64,000 nucleotides of DNA, from the NCBI GenBank assembly GCA_029210725.1, contig JARGFM010000004.1:118288-182287 (forward strand), in the 5' to 3' direction. The position numbers and the translations under genes were made by a program. This DNA is from Bacteroidales bacterium. GTDB taxonomy: Bacteria > Bacteroidota > Bacteroidia > Bacteroidales > GCA-2748055. The notes below the pieces were generated by a model, which saw only the letters and a list, made by a program, of their open reading frames with translations, made no database searches and was not told the DNA's origin. Of this stretch, positions 27,478 through 37,294 are shown one piece after another. Position 1 is the first letter of the stretch. Every line of letters begins with the position of its first letter.

Positions 27478-29439
27478 TTAATGGGTGGAAATCTTTACAA
27501 TTCTCTCCTGGAAGGTGTCATAGGGGGTCGAGAGTTCAAGCAGGTAGGGCCCGTCGGCCAGGCTGGAGAGGTTGAGGGTGAGTGGATTGCTTACCCTGCT
27601 TAACTGATAAATCTCCTGTCCCGCCAGGTTGGTGATGCGCACGCCATCGATGGATGACAGATTGGGAAACTGAATGTGCAGCAGGCTGACGACCGGATTG
27701 GGTCCGTAACGGAAGGGCTTTCCCTCCGGAAGTTTCTGAACCACCGTTGCGGTCTTCAGGAGCTGTTTTCCGGGATCAAATACGATCCGCTCCACATATC
27801 CTTCTACCGGAATCCGGAACTCCTCCCGGGGATGCTCCTGCATGAGTCTGAACCGCTCTGTCTGACCGTTGTTCAATATTATATCCAGTTCAAAAGGAAC
27901 CTGGAACAGGGGGGTTACACCGGAAGCCGACCCGATCTGTTCGCTGACAAGCAGCAGACTGTCCCCCTGCTGCTCCCAGAAGAGCTGAAAGACCGGATAG
28001 CCTTCGCCGTAATACCATTGCTCGAAAAAACAAGAAAAATCCAGCTCACTCACCTCCTCCAGCACCGCCTGGAAATCTGCCCCTGTAGCATGTCCGTTCT
28101 GGTAACGTAAGAGATAAGTCCGGAGAACCCGGTAAAAGAGATCATCATCGTCCAGGATGAAGCGGATCATATGCAGCAGGACGGCCCCTTTCTTATAGCT
28201 CAGGGCATAGGAGAAGAGCCTGTAGTCGGACTCCACCTCCGCTTTCGGAACATAGACCGAGCCTTTCTTCTCTCCCAGGGCAATGGAGATGGCATCCTCC
28301 ATCCAGTCATCGGCAGCCTCCCGGCCCTGCAGGTGCTCCGCAGCCACATACTCCATATAGGAGGCAAATCCCTCGTTGATCCAGATGTCCTGCCAGTTGC
28401 CACAGGTAAGGTAATCGCCGAACCACTGGTGGGCCAGTTCATGGGCCACCAGGGAAAACCTGAAATTCTGAAGCGTGGTCATGGTCTGGTGCTCCATCCC
28501 CCCTCCCATGGGTGCCATGGCATGTCCGTATTTTTCTTCTGCAAATGGATAGTCGATCAGTAGTTTTGAAAAGAGCGTGATCAGGGCTCCGGTCTTGTCG
28601 ATCTGCTCCTTCCAGTCGCTCAGCACCTCTTCGGTGTCGTACAGGTAATTCTGCACCAGCACCGAATCGCTTTCATCCGAAAGCGGAGCATAAAAGGAGT
28701 AATCGACATAATCGGCCACTGCAAAGGAGAGCAGATAATAGGCCATGGGATAATGGGTTTTCCAGGTCAGCATATGTTTTCCGCCCACCTCCTCCCGGGT
28801 CACCAGCAATCCATTGGAACCAGCCAGAAGCTCCTTATCGCAAATCAGCCTGAAAGTAACGGAGTCGATCTTATCCTCAAGGATCTGTTTTACCGGAAAC
28901 CAGTCCCTGGCATTGTGCGGCTCCGAAAGGGTATAGGTGACATCAAAGTTATAATCGCTTCCCTTCTTGTTGGTGATTCCGGCAAAAAAGCCCCGGTCCT
29001 GTCCCGCATCGCCCCCGTACTCTATTTTTACCCGGAAGAGTTCTCCCTGCTGATAGGTTCGGTCCAGCACCAGAAATAAGACTGCCTGAATATGTTCGAA
29101 ATCAAGGGAATTCTCCGGCAGGTAGATCTGAGTATTTATCTCATCGCTGATTAATACCTGCGTAACTTCCAGCTTATCCTGCAGTTCCAGCACCAGTGTA
29201 TCCAGGTCCCGGTTAGCTTCCAGCACCACCTCTGCCGCACCGCCGATCCAGGTATTTTTATTGGAAACCTCCAGTGTCAGTTCGTAGTGTTTTACATCAT
29301 AAGCTGACAGCCACTTTTCAAAAAGGGGGTTCTCATATCCGGACTTCAAAGCTGGATGGAGCGGACAGGAGTGGTAAACCTGCGTCCTTGCTGAAAAAAA
29401 CAGGGCCAGGAGCAGGAAGGTGGTCAGGATCCTGGACAT
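27478..29439 (-). CDS. M1-family aminopeptidase with type IX secretion sorting domain
   Basis: 653 residues from the ATG at 29439: signal peptide (1-19), M1 N domain, a G-G-G-M-E-H substrate-binding segment, the zinc site V-A-H-E-L-A-H-Q (about 330) with the third ligand Glu in I-N-E-G-F-A-S-Y. The last 75 residues (G-P-N-P-V-V-S-L-L-H-I through L-A-D-G-P-Y-L-L and a short basic end) form a T9SS type A C-terminal domain, so the enzyme is probably sent to the cell surface or medium. The start overlaps the galM stop (TGATG). The upstream extension to 29553 lies inside galM and is rejected. Confidence 0.9.
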   Translation of the reverse strand: MSRILTTFLLLALFFSARTQVYHSCPLHPALKSGYENPLFEKWLSAYDVKHYELTLEVSNKNTWIGGAAEVVLEANRDLDTLVLELQDKLEVTQVLISDEINTQIYLPENSLDFEHIQAVLFLVLDRTYQQGELFRVKIEYGGDAGQDRGFFAGITNKKGSDYNFDVTYTLSEPHNARDWFPVKQILEDKIDSVTFRLICDKELLAGSNGLLVTREEVGGKHMLTWKTHYPMAYYLLSFAVADYVDYSFYAPLSDESDSVLVQNYLYDTEEVLSDWKEQIDKTGALITLFSKLLIDYPFAEEKYGHAMAPMGGGMEHQTMTTLQNFRFSLVAHELAHQWFGDYLTCGNWQDIWINEGFASYMEYVAAEHLQGREAADDWMEDAISIALGEKKGSVYVPKAEVESDYRLFSYALSYKKGAVLLHMIRFILDDDDLFYRVLRTYLLRYQNGHATGADFQAVLEEVSELDFSCFFEQWYYGEGYPVFQLFWEQQGDSLLLVSEQIGSASGVTPLFQVPFELDIILNNGQTERFRLMQEHPREEFRIPVEGYVERIVFDPGKQLLKTATVVQKLPEGKPFRYGPNPVVSLLHIQFPNLSSIDGVRITNLAGQEIYQLSRVSNPLTLNLSSLADGPYLLELSTPYDTFQERIVKISTH

Positions 29440-30470
29440 CAGCTGCTGAATCGGTAAATGGTAAGGGCCGAATACTCCTGGCCAGGCATCAAAACAGTGG
29501 AAGGAAAGTGAGGGTAGTTGGGACTGTCGGGAAAAAACTGGGTTTCCAGGCAAAGTGCAGCATGTTTCCCGTACACCTTGCCTCCCTTACCCGGAATGCC
29601 ATCCACATAGTTGGAGGTATAAAGCTGAACTCCCGGAAGGGTGGTCAACACCTCCATATTTCTCCCGGATACGGGATCATGAACGGCGGCCACCCGGGTA
29701 AGCTCCCTGGCTTCCATGTCCAGCACATAATTCATATCATAACCCGGTTCCACCTGTCCGATGCGTTCGCCAATCTCCCTGGAAAGCCTGAAATCGTATG
29801 GAGTTGATTCCACCGGGAGTATCCTTCCTGTGGGGATGCTTTCCCGGTTCAGCTCGGTCATGCGGTCGGCATCAATCATCAGTTCATGCCCCAGGATGTT
29901 CCCCTCACCGTTATTCAGGTTGAAATAGCTGTGGTTGGTCAGGTTCACATGTGTGGGCTTATCTGTCTTGGCCCGGAAGCTGATTCCCAGCTCATTGCGA
30001 TCATTCAGCGAATATTCCGCTTCCACCATCAAAGCCCCCGGGTAGCCCTCCTCCCCGTCTGCGCTTTCATATCCGAGCATCAGTGAAACCTGGTCGGGAG
30101 TCTTATTGCTGTAAGCGGTCCACAGCTTTTTATCAAATCCGCTGGTCCCTCCATGAAGCTGATTGACACCCTCATTGGCCCTTATATGAAAGATCCTTCC
30201 ATCCAGTTCGAAGCGTGACCTGCCGATGCGGTTGCAGACTCTTCCCACTATGGCTCCAAAATAAGGATGGTCGCCCAGATACTCCTCCAGGGTTTCGAAT
30301 CCCAGAACCACATCGCCCGGTTCGTTCTTCCGGTCAGGTACCCGGATGGCCGTGATAATGCCTCCATAGCTGATTATATCCACTTCCATTCCCCGGTTGT
30401 TTTTCAGGGTATATTTATTTACCTCTTTCCCATCTGGTGTTGCTCCAAACGGCTGCTTTTCAATATTCAT
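29439..30470 (-). CDS. galM: Aldose 1-epimerase
   Basis: 343 residues, standard length. Motifs include V-C-N-R-I-G-R-S-R-F, N-E-G-V-N-Q-L-H-G-G (general acid/base His), T-N-H-S-Y-F-N-L and, near the C-terminus, L-C-L-E-T-Q-F-F-P-D-S with the catalytic Glu. It interconverts alpha and beta anomers of galactose and other aldoses, feeding galK. No signal peptide is seen, so it is cytoplasmic. It is the first gene of a galM-M1-rsgA unit. Confidence 0.95.
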   Translation of the reverse strand: MNIEKQPFGATPDGKEVNKYTLKNNRGMEVDIISYGGIITAIRVPDRKNEPGDVVLGFETLEEYLGDHPYFGAIVGRVCNRIGRSRFELDGRIFHIRANEGVNQLHGGTSGFDKKLWTAYSNKTPDQVSLMLGYESADGEEGYPGALMVEAEYSLNDRNELGISFRAKTDKPTHVNLTNHSYFNLNNGEGNILGHELMIDADRMTELNRESIPTGRILPVESTPYDFRLSREIGERIGQVEPGYDMNYVLDMEARELTRVAAVHDPVSGRNMEVLTTLPGVQLYTSNYVDGIPGKGGKVYGKHAALCLETQFFPDSPNYPHFPSTVLMPGQEYSALTIYRFSS

Positions 30471-30628
30471 AAGCCAGACATTGTGTGGGAATAAAGATAG
30501 AAAATATAATGCAGTGGATTTTATGGTGAAAACTTTTGTTCCGATTTATAAAGCGGAAATGAAAAAAGATTGTATTTTGTGTGGACGAAAATTTGTGCGT
30601 GAAGTATTGCATATAAAATTCTAAAGAT

Positions 30629-31183
30629 ATGAGTAGGATAATTACTATTGCAGCTGCTCTCCTTTTATCTCTGCCATTCCTGCAGGCGCAGGAAAGCATG
30701 TTTAACATGGGCGACAAGGTTGTCAACCTGGGCATTGGTCTGGGAAACACCCTCTATTCCGGCACCTTTTACACCAGAGGGGTTCCCCCCGTTTCATTTT
30801 CCTATGAACAGGCCGTGGCCGATGAGATCCTTGAAAAGGGGGTGATTGGAATTATGGGGTATGCGGGGTACAGCTCCTATAAATACGAATACCAGGGTTG
30901 GGGCTACAAATACTCCAACTTCATCCTCGGTGCGGGAGGGCTTTTCCATTATCCGCTGGTTGACAAACTGGATACATATGCCGGAATACTGCTTGGATAT
31001 AACATTGCCACTGCCAAGGAATTCGGTACATATACCGGTTACGATTATAACGTAAACTCCGGGGGAATCGTCTTTTCAGGTTTTGTGGGTGCCCGTTACT
31101 ATTTCAGTGAGAAATTTGCTGCCTTCGGCCAGCTGGGCTATGGCATTGCATACCTTACGCTTGGGGTTAGCATTAGACTCTAA
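30629..31183 (+). CDS. Outer membrane beta-barrel protein
   Basis: 184 residues: signal peptide (1-21, L-Q-A-Q) and then alternating hydrophobic/aromatic strands rich in Gly and Tyr (Y-A-G-Y-S-S-Y-K-Y-E-Y-Q, F-V-G-A-R-Y-Y-F), ending in a hydrophobic strand (V-S-I-R-L). This is the pattern of small 8-stranded barrels. The function is unknown. It stands alone, with a strong terminator after it. The 158 bases upstream are AT-rich but I see no full TAnnTTTG box. Confidence 0.75.
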   Translation: MSRIITIAAALLLSLPFLQAQESMFNMGDKVVNLGIGLGNTLYSGTFYTRGVPPVSFSYEQAVADEILEKGVIGIMGYAGYSSYKYEYQGWGYKYSNFILGAGGLFHYPLVDKLDTYAGILLGYNIATAKEFGTYTGYDYNVNSGGIVFSGFVGARYYFSEKFAAFGQLGYGIAYLTLGVSIRL

Positions 31184-31211
31184 AACTACCGACTCCAAAC
31201 TACTCCAGGAT

Positions 31212-31247
31212 GAGGCTGTCCCGAACCCGGGACAGCCTCTTTGTTTT
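31212..31247 (+). terminator. Intrinsic terminator after the beta-barrel gene
   Basis: A perfect 12-bp stem, GAGGCTGTCCCG at 31212-31223 and CGGGACAGCCTC at 31228-31239, with loop AACC and then TTTGTTTT. The T-run is on the plus side only, so it serves the beta-barrel gene; the convergent Tricorn-like gene ends at its foot. Confidence 0.85.
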
Positions 31248-33503
31248 CTAATAGATATTTTTCAGATCCTCCGCCCTGCGGTCCTCCCGTGCAGGTGCCG
31301 GGGTCATTCGTGGAGGCCACTCTTCAAGCAGGTTCATCACTTCGGTAACCACCCGTTCCACTTGCGGATCGCGACCCTGCATCAGGACATTGGGATCGTC
31401 CCATACCTCCACATCCGGTGACACTCCTTCACCCTCCCAGAACCAATGACCATCATTATCATACAAGCGGGCGCCTGGAATCGTGATTCCTCCTCCATCA
31501 ATAAGCTGGTGACCGGTTGCTGGTCCAACCAGGATACCCAGGGTGCGCTCGCCAACAATGGGACCGGCTTTCAACTCCTGGAAAGCCCATGGCAGGCCAT
31601 CTCCACCGGATCCGGCCCATCCGTTGATCAACATGCCCATGGGGCCTGTATTCGTCATAACAGGTTGTGTATGGTCTTTACCGTGACGCCAGTGCAGATT
31701 GTAGATTACCGGACGCTGCAGCAGCTCGAGGAAGCGGTCGGCCAGGGAACCTCCTCCATTGAAACGTTCATCAATGATAAAACCCTCTTTGTCCAGCTGG
31801 CCATAAAACATGCGAACAAGTTCCAGGGTCCCGCGGCTGGCTGTATTGGACATATAGATATATCCCAGTTTACCCTGGGAGAGCTGGTCCACCCACTTCC
31901 GGTTGTTCTCGACCCACTCCAGGTAGCGGAGATTGACCTCTTCGCCCTGATCCAGACATTTGACCACCGTCTGAACCGCCTCCTCGCTCTTCCCCGTAAT
32001 ACTGACAGAAAGAGAAACCGTTTTTCCGGCAAGGCCTTCAAAGGCCGCGTAGGGATCCCTGTCGGGATCCAGAGGAATCCCGTTTACCGCATGGATATAG
32101 TGGCCCTCCTTCGTGTTTATGCCCGGTTTATCGAAGGGAGAACGGACCTCTGTATCCCAAACGGCCGGTCTCACAATCCTCTGAATACGATAAGCCTGAT
32201 CTGTCAGTTCCCAGTCGATCCCCAGGAAGCCGGTGCTGATCGGCTTGACCTGGTCGGGACCATCCCCGAAGGTATAGGTATGCCCTGCACTGAGCTCCGC
32301 CAGCAGGTTGGATCCGATAAAGGAGAGATCCCAGCGCGAACGCGCGTCTTCCACCAGGGCTCCGTACTGAAGCCGCATGGCTTCCCAGTCCACACCATGC
32401 ATCTGCGGATCGTAAAAGAAATCACGGTAACGGCGCCAGCTGTCATTAAAAATCTGGCGCCACTCCTCCCTGGGAACCAGCTCCATAGCCAGGTCGCCCG
32501 TAGATACAGGATCCTCCACTTTCTGGTTTTCGGCAACCTTGATCACAGCGAATTTTCCACCTGCACGCACCAGAATCATTTTTCCGTCGGCCGTGAGCTC
32601 TGCACTCTGCACTCCCTTCATGATCGACTTTTCCTCTCGCTCCTCTATATCATAATAGGCCAGCGAAGCATCGCGCGATTCCGATCCGGTATTGGGATGA
32701 CGCAGGAACACCACTTTTCCCTCCACGGGTGCCAGCCAACGGATATTTCCCGCTTTGGGAGGCAACAGTTCCACCCTGGACTCCAGACCTTCCGGGGCAA
32801 CAATCACTTCTGGTTTTTTTTCATCCGATGCCCCGTTTTCTTTTTGCTATCGGGCGACCAGTAGGGCTGGTTTGCCATCGATGGCCGGACTCTTGGTGAG
32901 GTTCTTTGCCTGCTTACCCTCCAGATCAAAGAGCAGGATGTCGGAGGTGAGTCCGCCCCGGTACCGTTTAAAGGGATAATTCTCGGTAATCTTAGTGATA
33001 TAGGCCAGGTGCTTCCCGTCGGGTGAGAAGGTGGCCAGCTCTCCATAGGGAATCGGGAGTTTTTCCGGCATGCCGCCTGTTTTATCGACCAGATAGAACT
33101 GGGAATAGGACTGCCTGCCGCTCTCTCGTTTGGTGGCAAAAAGCAGTCGTTTTCCGTCGGGGTGCCATTCCACCATCCGGTCGTCAAAAGAGTTATAAGT
33201 GACCCGGGTGGGTACTCCCCCGCCGGCTGGCATCACAAAAAGGTCCATATTTCCGTTGTAGCCGGCCGAAAAAGCCAGCTCTTTTCCATCCGGTGAGAAT
33301 CGGGGCCATGATTCTTCTCCCGGAGAAGAGGTGAGCTGGTGGGCTGTTCCCCCCTCTTTGGGCATGATCCAGATATCCCCTCCGTATACAAAAGCAATCT
33401 GTTTTTCGGAAACATCCACATAGCGCATCAGCCGGGCACTGACCTGTCCGGATACCAGTTGCACGGCCATCAGGGCCATTAAAAGCATCAATGATTTTTT
33501 CAT
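31248..33503 (-). pseudogene. Broken Tricorn-like S41 protease with missing propeller
   Basis: The N part (33503-32847, 218 codons) has a signal peptide (ending V-S-G-Q) and the first blades of the Tricorn-type propeller, ending K-N-L-T-K-S-P-A-I-D-G and then a TAG at 32849. The C part (open from 32807, only GTG available) begins with the linker before the last blades (V-I-V-A-P-E-G-L-E-S-R-V-E-L-L-P) and holds the whole protease: His in S-A-G-H-T-Y, the PDZ region, the Ser in G-W-A-G-S-G-G-D and S-P-D-V-E-V. Both parts share a frame, but between them the other frame reads Q-P-Y-W-S-P-D-S-K-K, a normal PD40 strand. Family members run to about 1050-1100 residues; about 300 residues of propeller are absent here. 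Confidence 0.8.
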
Positions 33504-33596
33504 GGAGATTGTATATGCTAAGAAAAAGAATTTGAAACTCCAAGATACGAAATCGGTGCGTTTTATCTAATTTCGCCAGCAAAGAAAGATGAGATA

Positions 33597-34211
33597 ATGA
33601 TTCATGAGCTGGTGATTGCATGGATGCTGGGACTCATCGGGGGAGTCATCCCCGGTCCGGTGATTACAACAGTTTTCACAGAGATCCTGCAGTCGGGTTA
33701 TCTGAAGAGCCTGAGAATCATTATGATCGCCCTGATCACCGAAACCCTGGTGGCCCTGGTAAGCCTGCTGGTCCTCGAATCCCTGAATTTCAACGAGGCC
33801 TTTTTCAGAGGATTATCTCTGGCCGGGGCAGCTATTCTGGTCTGGATTGCCATCTCCTTATGGAAAGTAAAAAGCCTGGATAGTGAACAGAAAGTTCATT
33901 TTGGCCTTTGGAAAGTGGTCCTCATGATCCTGTCCAACGGGGTCCTCTGGACCTACTGGATCACCATTTGCATTCCCAAGGCCATCCTTCTGGGAGAACA
34001 GCTGAACCTGGGACAGTACCTCTTTATGGGCCTGGTCCAGCTGGGCTGGCTGGTCTCCACCCTAGTGGTGGCTTTTCTGTTCTCCCGCTTCCGGAAGGTC
34101 CTTTCACGTCCCCGGATTATTCCCCTTTTGTTTAAGCTTTTTGCGCTTGCATTTGCTTACTTTGCCATAGATATGCTCTATAAATCCTTACATTTCTTCC
34201 TGCAATGCTGA
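33597..34211 (+). CDS. LysE-family amino acid exporter
   Basis: 204 residues, six predicted membrane spans and the family motif G-V-I-P-G-P-V near residue 17-23. LysE/RhtB proteins export amino acids or small metabolites by proton exchange. It overlaps the next gene, a PLP-dependent amino acid decarboxylase, by 7 bases, so the two are probably translated together; the exporter might remove the substrate or the amine product, which is inference. Confidence 0.8.
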   Translation: MIHELVIAWMLGLIGGVIPGPVITTVFTEILQSGYLKSLRIIMIALITETLVALVSLLVLESLNFNEAFFRGLSLAGAAILVWIAISLWKVKSLDSEQKVHFGLWKVVLMILSNGVLWTYWITICIPKAILLGEQLNLGQYLFMGLVQLGWLVSTLVVAFLFSRFRKVLSRPRIIPLLFKLFALAFAYFAIDMLYKSLHFFLQC

Positions 34212-35632
34212 CTCCAAAAGACTTTAAAAATGTATCGGGACAGGTGGTGGACTGGGTCGACCACTATCTGAGTAACATCCATAGCTATCCTGTCAAATCT
34301 CAGGTAGCCCCGGGCGATATCTATTCGGCTATCCCGGAGGAGGCCCCGCAGCAGGGTGAATCTCTGGAACAAATCATGGAGGACCTGGACCGCATCATCG
34401 TTCCCGGGATGACCCACTGGCAGCATCCCGGATTCCATGCCTATTTCCCGGCCAACTCTTCGGTGGAATCCATCCTGGCCGAAATGCTTACCTCGGCCCT
34501 GGGAGCGCAGTGCATGATCTGGGAGACCTCCCCGGCAGCGGCTGAACTGGAGCAAAGGATGGTGGAGTGGCTGCGCGATGCCATGGGGCTCCCTTCCGGT
34601 TTCGAGGGAGTCATACAGGACAGTGCCTCCTCGGCATCGCTGGTCTCCCTGATTACTGCCAGAGAAGTGGCCACCGGCTTTCGATCCAACGAAGAGGGAG
34701 TGCCACCCGACCTTCGCGTATATTGCTCCACGGAGACCCACTCCTCCATCGAAAAGGGAGTAGTTGTTTGTGGAATTGGCAGAAAAAACCTGGTAAAGAT
34801 CGGCGTGGACCGGCAGATGAGAATGGATCCTGAAGAACTGGAGCGAAAGATTCGTGAAGACCTGGAAGCAGGGTTAAATCCCTGCGCGGTGGTTGCAGCC
34901 ATTGGCACCACGGGAACGGTGGCTGTGGATCCCCTGGAACAGATTGCTGAGATTTGTAAAAAATATGAAATCTGGCTGCATGTCGATGCGGCCTTTGCGG
35001 GAACAGCCCTGCTCCTGCCCGAACACAGGTGGATGATCAGGGGAATTGAACAGGCCGATAGTTTTGTGTTTAATCCGCACAAATGGATGTTTACCAATTT
35101 CGACTGTTCGGTCTACCTGGTGAAGGATGCCAGCCTGTTAATTAAAACCTTTGAGATCCTGCCCGAATACCTGAAGACCAAAACCAGGGGGGCGGTGAAC
35201 GACTACCGGGACTGGGGAGTGCCTCTGGGCCGCAGGTTCAGGGCCCTGAAACTCTGGTTTGTGATCAGGAGCTACGGTCTGGAGGGTATCCGGGAGAAAC
35301 TCAGAAGTCATATCCTGTTGAACAACAAGTTTTCCAGGGAGTTGTCACAAATAAAAGGAATGCATCTTCCCCTGGATCCCTTTCTTAATTTCACCTGCTT
35401 CAGGCTGCAACCCGAGGGGGTGGACGATCCGGATTTGCTGAACCGGCTTAACGAATCCTTCCTGGAGGAAATCAACAGGGATGGGAAGCTCTTTCTGACC
35501 CATACCAAAATCGGGAATCTGTACACCATCCGGATGATCATCGGGCAGACCTATGTGGAGGAGAAGGATGTGGAAGTGGCACTGAAGCAAATAGCGCTGG
35601 CCGCAAGAACCGCTTTAAAAGACCGTTTTTGA
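34205..35632 (+). CDS. PLP-dependent group II (aromatic-type) amino acid decarboxylase
   Basis: 475 residues, the typical length for the DDC/TDC family. It opens with the family layout V-V-D-W-V-D-H-Y and H-P-G-F-H-A-Y-F-P-A-N-S-S, and has the PLP-stacking His179 in T-E-T-H-S-S, V-D-A-A-F-A-G in the PLP pocket, and the Schiff-base Lys293 in N-P-H-K-W-M. These features match aromatic L-amino acid decarboxylases better than glutamate decarboxylases. The exact substrate (Tyr, Trp, DOPA, or Asp) cannot be settled from sequence. It is coupled to a LysE exporter gene. Confidence 0.88.
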   Translation: MLTPKDFKNVSGQVVDWVDHYLSNIHSYPVKSQVAPGDIYSAIPEEAPQQGESLEQIMEDLDRIIVPGMTHWQHPGFHAYFPANSSVESILAEMLTSALGAQCMIWETSPAAAELEQRMVEWLRDAMGLPSGFEGVIQDSASSASLVSLITAREVATGFRSNEEGVPPDLRVYCSTETHSSIEKGVVVCGIGRKNLVKIGVDRQMRMDPEELERKIREDLEAGLNPCAVVAAIGTTGTVAVDPLEQIAEICKKYEIWLHVDAAFAGTALLLPEHRWMIRGIEQADSFVFNPHKWMFTNFDCSVYLVKDASLLIKTFEILPEYLKTKTRGAVNDYRDWGVPLGRRFRALKLWFVIRSYGLEGIREKLRSHILLNNKFSRELSQIKGMHLPLDPFLNFTCFRLQPEGVDDPDLLNRLNESFLEEINRDGKLFLTHTKIGNLYTIRMIIGQTYVEEKDVEVALKQIALAARTALKDRF

Positions 35633-35665
35633 GGATGCAGGCAGAAGTTGTATTTTTATCTCCTC

Positions 35666-36235
35666 ATGAACCATGCAAATCCAGATCATTCTATCTTCCT
35701 GGTCACCGGGAACGTCCAGGGAGGAAAAACAAGTTACCTGTCAAAGCTGGTTAATCTACTGGAAAATAAAAATTTAAGGATAGCAGGATTCCTTTCACCC
35801 GGCAGTTTTGACTCCGGCACCAGATCGGGATTCCGCCTGAAAGACATCGGGACAGGTGTGGAGATTCCATTGGCTGCCGTCCGGGAGACCCCCGGGTGGT
35901 TCAAATACAGGAGGTTCTGGTTCAACCCGGATGCCTTCCGGCAGGGCCGGGAGTGGATCGAATCGGGCCTGTTCCTGGATCCGGATGTGGTGGTGATAGA
36001 TGAAGTGGGCCCCATGGAACTGGAAGGTGCCGGCTGGTCAGAAAGTCTGGAATTTCTTCGGAACAGTTCCATACCCCTGCAGATCTGGAATGTCCGGGAT
36101 TCTCTGAGCGCTGAAGTGTCGCAAAGGTGGAATATTTCTTCTGCCAGGCATCTGCATATTGAAAAAACAGATCCGGTCCATGCTGCAGAGAAGATCAGCG
36201 GGATCGTAAAAAGAAACAGATCATCTAATCCATAA
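35666..36235 (+). CDS. P-loop NTPase of the THEP1 (NTPase_1) type
   Basis: 189 residues with a Walker A-like G-N-V-Q-G-G-K-T-S at about residues 15-23, the family segment G-F-L-S-P-G-S, G-F-R-L-K-D-I-G-T-G, and Walker B V-V-V-I-D-E-V-G-P-M-E-L near 110-121. This order is that of archaeal/bacterial THEP1 nucleoside-triphosphatases, whose role in the cell is unclear. The ATG at 35666 is chosen over a TTG at 35648. It lies between the decarboxylase and MDR genes with short gaps. Confidence 0.75.
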   Translation: MNHANPDHSIFLVTGNVQGGKTSYLSKLVNLLENKNLRIAGFLSPGSFDSGTRSGFRLKDIGTGVEIPLAAVRETPGWFKYRRFWFNPDAFRQGREWIESGLFLDPDVVVIDEVGPMELEGAGWSESLEFLRNSSIPLQIWNVRDSLSAEVSQRWNISSARHLHIEKTDPVHAAEKISGIVKRNRSSNP

Positions 36236-36242
36236 AGCTAAG

Positions 36243-37256
36243 ATGAAAAAAAGGGCTTATCCCCTGCCGGAGCAAATGACTGCGATCAGGCAATATACAC
36301 CGGGAGGTGAATTAAAGACGGAGCAGCTGAACCTGTCATTTCCCGGACCGGGCCAGGTGCTGGTAAAGATGGATGCGGCACCCATAAATCCCTCTGACCT
36401 GGCTCTGATTGCCGGGGGCTACCTGGAGCGCAGCTATCCTTTTACTCCCGGGCTGGAGGGAAGTGGTACCGTGGTGGCTGCCGGAAGCGGACTCCTGCCC
36501 CGCCTGAGGCTGGGAAAAAGGGTGGCCTGTTCGCCCAGGCATGGCGGTGACGGTACCTGGGCGGACTATATGCTGACCTCCGCCATGAATGTGGCACCCC
36601 TTCCCCGTGGTATTTCCGGTGATCAGGGAGCAATGATGCTGGTGAATCCCATGACTGCCATGGCATTTATTCATCTTGCAAGGAAGGGGAAACACCGGGC
36701 CATGGTAAATACGGCAGCTGCCAGCTCGCTGGGTAAGATGCTCATCAGGCTGGCCCGCAAGAACGAGATTCCTCTGATCAATATCGTGAGGAAAGAGAAG
36801 CAGGTGACTGAACTGAAAGAGTTGGGAGCAGTCCATGTTCTGAACAGCAGTTCAGAACGTTTTTCGAAAGAGCTGTCGGGACTGGCAAAAGAGCTGCAGG
36901 CCACTCTCTTCCTGGATGCGGTGACCGGAAGTCAGAGCTCTGTCCTGCTGGATGCGGCCCCATATGGCTCCACCCTGATTGTTTATGCCCGCCTGTCCGG
37001 CCATCCCATTACGGCCGATCCCGGGCCTTTAATCCGGGAGGAGAAAACAATGTCCGGCTTCCAGCTTGGAAACTGGTTACAGACCAAAGGACTATTGTTT
37101 AAGTTCAGGTTTATAAGGAGTGTCAGCCGGCAGCTGGCGGGTGATCTCTCCTCACAAATCAGCCGGACCTACCCCCTGGAGAGTGCCGGGGAGGCGATTG
37201 CCCATTATAAAGCTCATATGTCGGAAGGTAAAATCCTTCTGAAGATTGGATCCTAA
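36243..37256 (+). CDS. MDR-family oxidoreductase (quinone reductase-like)
   Basis: 337 residues. N-terminal GroES-like fold (P-G-P-G-Q-V-L-V-K-M-D-A-A-P-I-N-P-S-D) and an NAD(P)-binding domain (N-T-A-A-A-S-S-L-G-K-M-L-I-R-L-A). The catalytic and structural zinc cysteines of alcohol dehydrogenases are absent, so it is in the zinc-free quinone oxidoreductase branch. It starts 7 bases after the NTPase gene. Substrate unknown. Confidence 0.85.
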   Translation: MKKRAYPLPEQMTAIRQYTPGGELKTEQLNLSFPGPGQVLVKMDAAPINPSDLALIAGGYLERSYPFTPGLEGSGTVVAAGSGLLPRLRLGKRVACSPRHGGDGTWADYMLTSAMNVAPLPRGISGDQGAMMLVNPMTAMAFIHLARKGKHRAMVNTAAASSLGKMLIRLARKNEIPLINIVRKEKQVTELKELGAVHVLNSSSERFSKELSGLAKELQATLFLDAVTGSQSSVLLDAAPYGSTLIVYARLSGHPITADPGPLIREEKTMSGFQLGNWLQTKGLLFKFRFIRSVSRQLAGDLSSQISRTYPLESAGEAIAHYKAHMSEGKILLKIGS

Positions 37257-37294
37257 TGCCTATATTTAGTTCTTATTCCTAATCGTTCTGACTT

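Noticed and set aside
32804..33187. 127-codon minus-strand open frame between the two Tricorn parts
   Set aside because: Only its last part (Q-P-Y-W-S-P-D-S-K-K) makes sense, as a piece of the frame-shifted propeller; the rest is out of frame with the conserved blades.
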